From Bromus sterilis (Eukaryota > Streptophyta > Magnoliopsida > Poales > Poaceae), in NCBI GenBank assembly GCA_950022295.1, contig OX465600.1:294049782-294113781 (forward strand): 64,000 nt of DNA. The letters run 5' to 3'. Both the position numbers and the translations under genes were made by a program. Below the pieces are notes generated by a model, which was not told the origin of the DNA, made no database searches, and worked only from the letters and a program-made list of their open reading frames with translations. The first letter of the stretch is position 1. Each line of letters opens with the position of its first letter. Shown piece after piece: positions 45,144-53,772 of the stretch.

Positions 45144-45680
45144 CGTATGATCTCAGGTCAATCGATCGATAGATCGATCGATCTAGATGGGAATTTCCTG
45201 GGGTTGCGTTTAGTTGGTTTGGTCTGGACTCTGGTGGTTTGTGGTCAAATTTCAGGAAAGTTTGTTAGGATCATAGTCGGGGTTCCAATATGAGATTGAT
45301 TTTTTGATGGCCCACGCCCGTACCCTTCTTTCCTTTTCCTCCTCCATTTAAGAGCAACTCTTCTAAAATCGTGTACTGCAAAATTGATTTACAGCTCATC
45401 GTAAAATATATTTATAGGTTCTTACAATATGGTTTTTGTTCCACCAAATAGATACGCTAAAATAAGTCAGTCGTTGATCCGGTGATGCTACGACCGTCCG
45501 CCTACTCCAGCGACCACTCCCGAGCTCCTCGTGTGATACTCCGACGAAATTCCGGCGATGCTACACCGTCCTTCTACTTCGGCGATGTGTCGGCGACCAC
45601 TGTCGAGCACCTTCGCTTGCTTCGGCGATGCTCCGGCAGTCCGCCTACTCCGATGAGGCTCCAACAGCCGATGTCGAGCT

Positions 45681-45956
45681 TGTCACGCCTGTACGGTGGG
45701 GCCCTGGTGTTCCAGAACGTGGAGTGGCCCAGTGGGCAGAGGAAGGGGCGTGAGTCACTTGGGTTGCTCTCGCTGCGCCTGTGCGGCTGGCACAGTGATG
45801 TACTTAAAGTAGTGGTCTAGCTGGAAGAAATTTATCGAATATTATTGTATCCAAACCTGATAACGAGAGAAGCTGTTCTTCCTCGGATCCCCTTCTTCTC
45901 CTCCAAGTTCTTCCTTTCTTCCCAGATCTGAGAGCAAGTTGCATAGGTCCGTAACA
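45681..45956 (+). repeat. 5' LTR of the Reina-like element
   Basis: It starts TGTCACGCCTGTACGG and ends GTCCGTAACA. Its partner is 53054-53330. It is flanked on the left by GAGCT. Confidence 0.92.
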
Positions 45957-45958
45957 TC

Positions 45959-45970
45959 TGGTATCAGAGG
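45959..45970 (+). other. Primer-binding site (tRNA-Met type)
   Basis: TGGTATCAGAGG lies two bases after the LTR end and matches the initiator tRNA-Met class except the last base. Confidence 0.85.
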
Positions 45971-46036
45971 TCGTTCGATCTGGAGAATCCCTACCTCAAA
46001 CCACGCTACCTCACCAAGCAGGCGAAACACACCGCC

Positions 46037-47900
46037 GTGATGGAGGAGCAGTTGGCTGCGTTGGCCAAGGCAGTCGCGGACAACCACACCGCCAACGGGA
46101 TGAAGCTGGATGCGATCCAGTCCTCCCTCGAGTTGTGGCGCCCAGCGGTGTCCAGTCTGAAGAAGGAGATCGACGAGCTCCGCCACCAAGTGGGCCGGAT
46201 CGCTCTTCACCCCGCGCTGGCAGATCCACCGTCTCCAGTGGCGGATCCGGTGGTGCGCGCCGCTTCGACCCATCCTCGCGTCGACCCGGGGCACCACGGG
46301 CCAAGTGGCCACGGCGAACTCATCGATTCCGGGGACCGTGCGCACGGGGTGGTCACCGCCCTGGAGCCGCCTCCGGTCACGGGTGCGTTCCTCTCTTCTT
46401 CTGGAGTTATTGTTGCTGATAATAGCGTTGGATCCGGTTCCTCACAACACCACACCAACCGTCAGCATCACTGGGTGCTGCCTAAGATGGATTTCCCTCT
46501 ATTTGATGGCGAGAATCCTCAATTTTGGCGCACCAAATATGAAAAATATTTTGACATCTATGGAGTTGCTCCTGATCTGTGGGTTAGAGTAGCTACGCTC
46601 AACTTTACGGGCAATGCGGCCCGCTGGCTTCAACTCCACGAAGCCCAGAGTGATTCCTTCACTTGGGAGTCTCTCTGTCGGGCGTTATGTTCAAAATTTG
46701 GCCGAGAGCAATATCAGTCGCATCTTCGTCAGTTTAACACTCTTCGTCAGACTGGGACTGTTGGGGATTACATGCACCGGTTTGAGGAATTGATGCATCA
46801 CATTTTAGCTCATAACCCGACCTTTGATCCTGTATATTTTATCACGCAATTTCTGGATGGATTAAAAGCAGACATTCGTGTTGTTGTTATGCTCCATCAG
46901 CCTTCGGACTTGGACTCTGCCTTTTCCCTTGTTGTGTTACAGGAGGAGCTCCTGGACGCGCCACCACGACGCGAGTACTGGCGTGCTGACGCCCATCATC
47001 CGCTCCAACCTCCTCAACGTCCCTTGCTGGCATTGGGTGCTCCTCCGGTGCGTCAATTTTTACAAGCCGCGCCAGTTGCAGCTGAAGATCACAGAGCGAT
47101 CGATGCGGCTCATGTGCCAGACAGACGCGAGCAGGCGCGGGGGGAGGATCGTGTGGCTGCCTTGCGCAATTACCGAAGGGCACGCAGACTCTGTTTTAAG
47201 TGCGGTGAAAGGTATGGACAAGGGCATCAATGTGCAGCGACGGTACAACTGCATGTGGTGGAAGAGCTTCTTGAGTTATTGCAGGCAGATCAAGGGGCTC
47301 CCGCCGTTCAAGAACCAGATTCTGACGAAGAATATCTTATGTGCATCTCCAAAATGGCTACCACTGGTCAGACAACTCCGCGCACTATTCGGCTGGTGGG
47401 AAAATTGGGCTCCCAAGAAATTCTGATTTTGGTGGACTCCGAAAGTTCTCACAGTTTCATCAGTGAAGCCGTGTCAACCCAGTTTCAGTCCCACATTCAG
47501 TCTATGAAGCCCGTTTCGGTTAAAATTGCGGATGGTGGGTTGTTAACTTGCTCGGGTTTCATTCCAGCTTGTAAATGGACGACCCAGGGGTATGATTTTG
47601 TCACTGATCTGAGAGTGCTCTCCTTGGGTTGTTATGATATGGTAGTGGGCATGGATTGGCTCGAATCCTGTGGGCCGATGTGGATTGATTGGACTGTCAA
47701 ACTATTGCAATTTCAACGGGAAGGTCAGTTGGTTCAGTTGACAGGTGTGCAAAGTCAGCTGCAGAAAGTGTCGATCATCTCTAAGGATCAGTTGCATGCT
47801 CTGGAGGAGGTGCAAGCAGTAGCTCACCTGGTCTGTTTGTATGCCGTGGAGCAAGAGGTCGCCGTTACACACATTCCGGTGGAGATCCAGGGTGTGTTAG
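46037..47900 (+). pseudogene. Reina-like gag and protease
   Basis: ATG at 46037. The N-terminus is a predicted coiled coil, the capsid region lies about residues 150-300, and the CCHC knuckle CFKCGERYGQGHQC is at residues 386-399. The protease segment reads V-D-S-E-S-S-H-S-F: the glycine of the catalytic D-S-G is replaced by Glu (GAA at 47441-47443, residue 469). The frame is open over this part, but the protease would be expected to be dead. It continues into reverse transcriptase until a stop at 48047. Confidence 0.88.
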
Positions 47901-49192
47901 ATGCATTTCAGGACGTCTTCGACGAGCCTACTACTCTACCTCCTCGCCGTGCATGGGATCATGCCATTCCCTTGGTACCAGGGACAAAACCGGTCAACAT
48001 CAGGCCTTACCGTTACACCCCGGAGCAGAAAACTGAAATCGAAGCATAGGTTAAGGAGCTCCTGAAGGCTGGCCTCATAGTTGTCAGCACTAGCCCCTTC
48101 GCGTCTCCGGTGTTGCTGGTGAAAAAGAAAGACCAAACCTGGAGACTATGTGTGGATTTTCGTCACTTGAATGCTATCACTGTTGAAAACACTTATCCCT
48201 TTGCCGGTGATTGATGAGCTTCTCGACGAGCTGGCAGGATCCTGTTGGTTCTACAAGCTTGATTTACGGGCGGGGTATCATCAAATCCGGTTTCGTGAAG
48301 AGGATGAGGCCAAAACAGCCTTTAAAACCCACGAAGGCCTTTTTCAGTACAGAGTGATGCCGTATGGGTTGTCTTGTGCCCCGGCCATATTTCAAGGTGG
48401 TATGAATACTGTGCTCTCACCTTTGTTGCGTCATGGGGTTTTGGTTTTCATGGATGACATCTTGGTGTACTCCGTCACACTGGAGGAGCATGCCAAACTG
48501 TTACAGCAAGTTCTGCGCCTGCTGGCAGAGAATGAGTTGAAGGCTAAACGCTCCAAGTGCACCTTTGCGCAGGAGTAGATTGATTACTTGGGTCATAAGA
48601 TCAGTCGTGATGGCGTATCTACGGATGACAGCAAAATCAAGGTTGTACGTGATTGGCCTCGTCCGGATTCTGTTCGGAAGTTGCATGAGTTTCTGGGCCT
48701 TGCAGGGTACTATAGAAAGTTCGTCAAGAACTTTGGCCTTCTTTCCCGCCCTCTGACTGACATGTTGCGCAAGGGAGTGGTCTTTGTCTGGACGCCCACG
48801 GCTGAGATTGCCTTTGGAGAGCTAAAACGGGCATTGATCCATGCTCCGGTGCTTGCCTTGCCGGATTTCAAGAAACAATTTGTGGTGGAGACAGATGCTA
48901 GTGCAACTGGGATTGGTGTGGTTCTGATGCAAGAGAATCACCCGTTGGCCTACTTAAGAAAAGCTCTAGGCCCACGCAATGTGGGACTATCAGCATATGA
49001 AAAAGAGTGTTTGGCCTTAAACTTGGCCATCGATCATTGGAGACCGTATTTGCAGCATGCAGAGTTCCTGGTTCGTACGGACCAGAAGAGTCTTCTTCAT
49101 CTGACTGACCAGCGGCTGAACACGCCAATACAACAACGTGCCTTCACTAAGTTGGTGGGCCTCCAATTCCAGATTCAGTATAAGCAGGGTAT
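47901..49192 (+). pseudogene. Reina-like reverse transcriptase and RNase H, disrupted
   Basis: TAG at 48047-48049 (probably CAG originally), one extra base near 48193 and TAG at 48576-48578 break the frame. Motifs remain: L-D-L-R-A-G-Y-H-Q-I, M-P-Y-G-L, the FMDD active site at 48447-48458, L-G-H-K-I-S and L-G-L-A-G-Y-Y-R-K-F. RNase H includes V-E-T-D-A-S-A-T-G-I-G-V. The RNase H end is cut by a LINE at 49193; the same frame resumes at about 51392 with N-K-A-A-D-A-L-S-R-K. Confidence 0.9.
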
Positions 49193-51376
49193 TTTTTTTT
49201 GAAACGGTGGCAAAAGCTTTGCCACATCTATTAAATAAGAGAGAAGATAGTTGCCCAGTTAATTAAAGGAAAGCCGGGCAAAAACCTATACAAATGAGCC
49301 ACATGTGAACTACTCATAGAGCATGTAACCCCAAACACACATAAACAACCAGACAGCCAGACCTAACACGCAACGACCCTCAACCCTTACACGGCTACAA
49401 CCCGAAGGAATCATCAACAAAAAGACCTCAGCCAGAGACCACAAGCATCCCCAAGTCCACGAGCACATGCAACACCATAAGGACATCCCAAGAGAACACA
49501 AGCCAATCCATAAGGACACCCCAAGAGACAGATGACCAATCATCAAGCAGCTGCAGACGCCTTTCCTGTGGCATCACTCTTCTTAGTTTTTCCCTTTAGA
49601 GCCTCCTCCACAATCGCCTTGCCAGATCCGGGGCTAAGCCTGTCCAGACGTTTGAGCAAGCTGTAAATCTCTATCTCGAAGAGAATCTCCTTGACCTTGT
49701 CATGCGCGGATAACTTCCCACCGGTCATGAGCGAGTGGGGGATCGCGGCGTTGGATCCTCCATGATCCACTTGGGCTAGCGACTGACAGGACTCTACAGG
49801 ATCAGGCGCCAACCCACCGCCCTCCTCAATGTCACCAACCGCAGGTACCACTGGCACGAAGGACTCATCCATCTCCAACTCCTCACATGACTTCATCGCT
49901 TCATTAGCCTCAACACCCACAGACGCCATCGAACTAGCATTTGGAGGCGAGAGAGCAATAGCAGCATCCAAAACACCACGGTTCACAAAGATGAGCGGTT
50001 GAATAGGCTCCAACAAAGGCGGCGAGGGAGCGGCCGGCATTGCCAAGGCCTCTCCAAGCGTCCCAAACTTCTTAGGAAGCACCATCGAAATTGGCGGAGT
50101 GGACTCCCCACAAAGCTTCAGCAGCTCAGGCATAATCTGTAGCACCGGAGCAACACTATCGATAACAATTTCATTCTCAGTAGCAATCGACACCGCAGGC
50201 ATCGACGACATGCAAGGTGTAGCACGAGGGGAAAGGTCTCCATACATGCTTGCTTCCTTATCGACCGAACCAACCTGAAACTCGGACAACATGGACACAA
50301 CGGGCACAACCTGAAGCTTGGCGAGAGCAGCCTCCACACTCTTCACACGCGCAATGCACTCGCGAAGCTCAGTGCGGAGGAGCTCAGTCTGCTCCGCGAT
50401 GAGCTGCGCCGGCTCGACCTGCATCTTTGGGGTTGCCGGGGCAACAACACCCGACCAAGCCATGGCAAGAACTGCGGGCGCCTGCTGCTGTGGAGGAAGC
50501 AGGGGCCAGCCTCTTCCAGCGCCGAAACAGGGAGCCGCTTGTTGAGGCTGAAGAGCTGAAGCGAGTCGAGTGAGTGGCGGTGGAAAGACGAGGCACGACA
50601 AGGAACTCAGCGGTTTCCAGCGATTATTGCATCCACGAGCGCGATGCCCATTTTGTAGACACCGAGAGCAGCGAAGGGGGTCGCGGCATGTGGCTGCCAT
50701 GTGCCCGGGGCCGAGGCAACGGCAACAGCGACCATCAAGCCAAGATGGAATGGCCGTCTTCAATACCCGCGGCGCCAAAGCCGGCTTGTGCGGAGCTCGA
50801 CGTGGCTGGACGAGCTGCCAGCCGTCGCATTCCTCGGCCCAACGGTCCACCGCCGAAGGGGACTGTAGCGCAGCCGAGGCAGCGGTGCGCGGCAAAGCTT
50901 GGACGGCCACCGTCGGCGAGGGCTGGTCGCCAGGCCGCGGAGCCGAACGGTCCGCTGCCGGAGGAGACTGTAGCGCAGCCGAGGCAGCAACACGCGGCGG
51001 AGCACGGACGGACGATGTCGGTGGGGCCTGGTCGCCAGGCCGCGGAGCCGAGGCAGCGGCTGGCCGCGGCGAAGCTTGGACGGAGGCCAGATCCGGGCTG
51101 CTCTGAGCATCCTCTGTCGGCTTCACCTCATCTCCCATCCGAGCTCTCGCTGTCCAGCAGCCGCCATGGCTCACTCATCCAGGTCACAAGTTTCAGCTCC
51201 GTCGTCCACCTCGGCTTCCGTCGCCGCCGCGCTCGCCGAAGCTGCCCTTGCCTCCCGCAAGGCCGCTCCGGCCGTCAACGGGCGGGTGAAGACGACGGCC
51301 AACCCAGCTCCGCGCCCTCCGACGGCGGCCGTTCGAGCTTCGCCGCCGCCTGCCGCTGCCTCGTCTCCGCGGCCTG
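49193..51376 (-). mobile_element. LINE-type non-LTR retrotransposon, 5'-truncated or non-autonomous
   Basis: A 15-bp target duplication GTATAAGCAGGGTAT (49178-49192 and 51377-51391) and a poly(T) run right after the left copy show minus-strand insertion with a poly(A) tail. The 3' end carries the inverted motif GGCAAAAGCTTTGCC. It encodes one ORF1-like protein. There is no endonuclease or reverse transcriptase in its 2.2 kb, so it needed another LINE for mobility. Confidence 0.88.
49543..51174 (-). CDS. LINE ORF1-like zinc-knuckle protein, 543 residues
   Basis: An open minus-strand frame from ATG at 51174. The N-terminal third is Pro/Ala-rich with repeated units of about 35 residues (A-P-R-P-G-D-Q and A-A-S-A-A-L-Q-S-P). 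Two zinc knuckles follow near residues 150-180: CCRCLGPGHMAATC and CSRCLQNGHRARGC. The C-terminal half has no recognised domain and ends in K-G-K-T-K-K-S-D. Plant LINE ORF1 proteins bind nucleic acid through such knuckles. The frame is intact in this copy. Translation is unproven. Confidence 0.72.
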   Translation of the reverse strand: MSHGGCWTARARMGDEVKPTEDAQSSPDLASVQASPRPAAASAPRPGDQAPPTSSVRAPPRVAASAALQSPPAADRSAPRPGDQPSPTVAVQALPRTAASAALQSPSAVDRWAEECDGWQLVQPRRAPHKPALAPRVLKTAIPSWLDGRCCRCLGPGHMAATCRDPLRCSRCLQNGHRARGCNNRWKPLSSLSCLVFPPPLTRLASALQPQQAAPCFGAGRGWPLLPPQQQAPAVLAMAWSGVVAPATPKMQVEPAQLIAEQTELLRTELRECIARVKSVEAALAKLQVVPVVSMLSEFQVGSVDKEASMYGDLSPRATPCMSSMPAVSIATENEIVIDSVAPVLQIMPELLKLCGESTPPISMVLPKKFGTLGEALAMPAAPSPPLLEPIQPLIFVNRGVLDAAIALSPPNASSMASVGVEANEAMKSCEELEMDESFVPVVPAVGDIEEGGGLAPDPVESCQSLAQVDHGGSNAAIPHSLMTGGKLSAHDKVKEILFEIEIYSLLKRLDRLSPGSGKAIVEEALKGKTKKSDATGKASAAA

Positions 51377-51391
51377 GTATAAGCAGGGTAT

Positions 51392-53040
51392 CACTAACAA
51401 AGCGGCTGATGCTCTCTCCCGCAAAGAACACGGTCCTGATGCCGAGGTGGTGTCCATTTCTATGTGTAGGCCACCCTAGCTGGAAGCGGTTGCTATCAGT
51501 TATCGCAAGGACGCCTCTCTTCAGCGCAAATTGGAACAGCTCGCTTTGGAACCGACAGGCGATCCAGAGTATTCTCAGGATGGTGTGATAAGGTTTAAAG
51601 GGCGCATTCTAATCGGCTCGGATCAAGAGATCCAACACTCACTGATAAAAGCCTTGCATGACAGTGTTGTGGGAGGACACTCGGGGTTTCATGCCACTTA
51701 CAACCGAGTCAAAAACCTCTTCTTCTGGAAAGGTATGAAAGGGATGATCCAGCAGTATGTCCAGTCTTGTGTCACTTGTCAGAGGGCCAAAACTGAGCGT
51801 ACTCCTCCTGCCGGACTTCTGCAACTTTTATCCATTCCTAAGCGCCCATGGGCAGCTGTTTCTCTGGATTTCATTGAAGGACTACCGAAGTCTGATGGGT
51901 ACGATGTGATTTTCGTGGTAGTAGACAAATTCTCCAAGTACAGTCACTTTGTGCCATTGAAGCATCCATACACAGCTTTGACAGTAGCGGTGGCTTTCAT
52001 GAAGAACATTTTCCGTCTGTAGGATTACCCCTGGCTATCATTTCGGATCGGGATCGGGTCTTCACAAGTAAGGTGTGGCAGGAGCTCTTTCGTCTGTCGC
52101 AAACCCAGCTGCGTTTGAGTTCGTCATATCATCCCCAAACGGACGGCCAGACGGAGCGTGTGAATCAATGCTTGGAGGGATATCTTCGCTGCACTGTACA
52201 TTCGTGCCCCCGCATCTGGAGTAAGTGGTTATTCCTTGCGGAATACCGGTACAACACATCCTTTCACTCAGCATTGGGTCGTACTCCGTTTGAAGTCATA
52301 TATCGACACTTGCCCAGGGAGTTTGCTGTTTCTCAAGTTGACAGCAGCACGGTTCCGGACTTGGAGGATTGGTTGCGGGAACGAGAAATCATGTTGGAGC
52401 ATTTGCAGCAGCACGGTTCCGGACTTGGAGGATTGGTTGCGGGAACGAGAAATCATGTTGGAGCATTTGCAGCAGCACGGTTCCGGACTTGGAGGATTGG
52501 TTGCGGGAACGAGAAATCATGTTGGAGCATTTGCAGCAGCAGTTGAAACATGCTCAGGACCGCATGAAACGTCAGGCGGATAAGCATCACACCGATAGAT
52601 CTTTTGAGGTTGGTGACATGGTCTTTCTGAAGCTCCAACCATTCATTCAGACTTCGGTTGCTCGACGTCCGTACCAGAAGCTTGCCTTTCATTATTTTGG
52701 GCCCTACCGCGTTCTCGCCAAGATTGGTGCAGTTGCTTACAAGTTACAGCTGCCAGAAGATAGCAAGATACATCCGGTTGTCCATATTTCGCATCTTAAG
52801 AAAGTTGTTGGGCCTGGAGTACAGGACAGCTCCGATCTTCCTCCCACTAATTGTGTTTTGCAGGCAGAACACCAACCAGTCGCGATCCTGGACAACAAAC
52901 TGGTCACAGTTCGGGGTGAGCAGCAGCCGCGTGTGCTGGTGCAATGGGGGACACTTCCTGCTTCTCTTGCTACCTGGGAAGACCCACAAGAACTCCGTCG
53001 AAAGTTTCCTACAACAGCGCCTTGCGGACAAGTCGCCGCA
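51392..53040 (+). pseudogene. Reina-like RNase H end, integrase and chromodomain, disrupted
   Basis: After the LINE the frame resumes with the RNase H end and hits TAG at 51477-51479. Integrase follows: H...H and C-V-T-C-Q-R-A (zinc-binding), F-V-V-V-D-K-F-S-K-Y, and after a shift near 52020, S-D-R-D-R-V-F-T-S and D-G-Q-T-E-R-V-N-Q. A 64-bp triplication (52344-52535) shifts the frame again. The C-terminus includes V-L-V-Q-W-G-T-L-P and A-T-W-E-D, a chromodomain-like end. The lesions rule out a whole enzyme. Confidence 0.88.
52344..52535 (+). repeat. 64-bp tandem triplication in integrase
   Basis: 'GCAGCACGGTTCCGGACTTG' restarts at 52344, 52408 and 52472, and the copies look identical. Two extra units add 128 bases, not a multiple of three. 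Confidence 0.93.
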
Positions 53041-53041
53041 C

Positions 53042-53053
53042 AAGGGGGGAGAA
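53042..53053 (+). other. Polypurine tract of the Reina-like element
   Basis: AAGGGGGGAGAA directly precedes the 3' LTR. Confidence 0.88.
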
Positions 53054-53330
53054 TGGCACGCCTGTACGGTGGGGCCCTGGTATTCCAGAACGTGGAGTGG
53101 CCCAGTGGGCCGAGGAAGGGGCGTGAGTCACTTGGGTTGCTCTCGCTGCGCCTGTGCGTCTGGCATAGCGATGTACTTAAAGTAGTGGTCTAGCTGGAAG
53201 AAGTTTTATCGAATATTATTGTATCCAAATCTGATAACGAGAGAAGTTGTTCTTCCTCGGATCCCCTTCTTCTTCTCCAAGTTCTTCCTTTCTTCCCAGA
53301 TCTAAGAGCAAGTTGCATCGGTCCGTAACA
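53054..53330 (+). repeat. 3' LTR of the Reina-like element
   Basis: It starts TGGCACGCCTG (TGTC in the 5' LTR) and ends GTCCGTAACA, followed by GAGCT. Confidence 0.92.
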
Positions 53331-53772
53331 GAGCTCCACCTCCTGCTCTGGCGAGGCTTCGGTCGTCGCTACTGAGCTTAGGCCGCCTGCTCCGGCATTG
53401 ATTGGTTTGCAGTTTCGCAATACGAGGACTTGCAAAACGACCAAAAACTGCATATTTAAGGTATGGAGAGAGAGATATACGCGGAGCTGCAAAAGAAAAT
53501 TACGGGTCAAAAAATTTACGGGATATATTTGATGCGTTTTACGATATCCATATTGCAAATTTAAAGGTTTATCAGTTTTAGTAGATCTGCTAGAGTTGTT
53601 CTAACTCTTATTTTTTTAGAAAAAGAGGATGGAACAACAACTCCAACCGATCGATCCATATGGATGCACGGTTTATCATCCTTTTGTTCATTTGGATGGA
53701 TAAACGGCGGATATTTGCCTTTGTTCATGATTTTTGGGTCATTGATTCCAACCAGGCGACCTATTTGGTCCG

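Larger units (their letters stand above)
44385..45336 (-). repeat. Segmental duplication, copy 2 (genes A2 and B2)
   Basis: The partner of 41565-42560. The A-B spacer is shorter here (188 versus 245 bp) and the upstream flank carries a GATC microsatellite (45161-45185) absent from copy 1. Confidence 0.85.
45681..53330 (+). mobile_element. Reina-like Ty3-gypsy chromovirus, inactive
   Basis: LTRs of 276 and 277 bp, perfect target duplication GAGCT (45676-45680 and 53331-53335), primer-binding site, gag-pol and chromodomain. Short LTRs plus a chromodomain suggest the Reina clade (inference). The LTRs differ at about 12 sites and one indel by hand count, more than in the Tekay-like copy, so this is an older insertion. 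The coding region has three in-frame stops, two frameshifts, a LINE insertion and a frame-breaking tandem triplication. Confidence 0.9.
45351..53602. mobile_element. Possible small MITE-like host interrupted by the Reina-like element
   Basis: The left end AGAGCAACTCT (45351) and right end AGAGTTGTTCT (53592-53602) form an 11-bp inverted repeat with one mismatch. Without the inserted retrotransposon it would be about 600 bp. The left interior (45480-45680) is GC-rich with repeated 'TCCGGCGATGCTAC' and 'CCGCCTACTCC'; the right interior continues this type. No clear target duplication, so this is tentative. Confidence 0.35.

Noticed and set aside
45482..45820. 112-codon plus-strand frame as a gene
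   Set aside because: It crosses the border between host DNA and the Reina-like 5' LTR.
52236..52583. Frame with repeated R-F-R-T-W-R-I-G-C as a new repeat protein
   Set aside because: It is the integrase 64-bp triplication read in the wrong frame.
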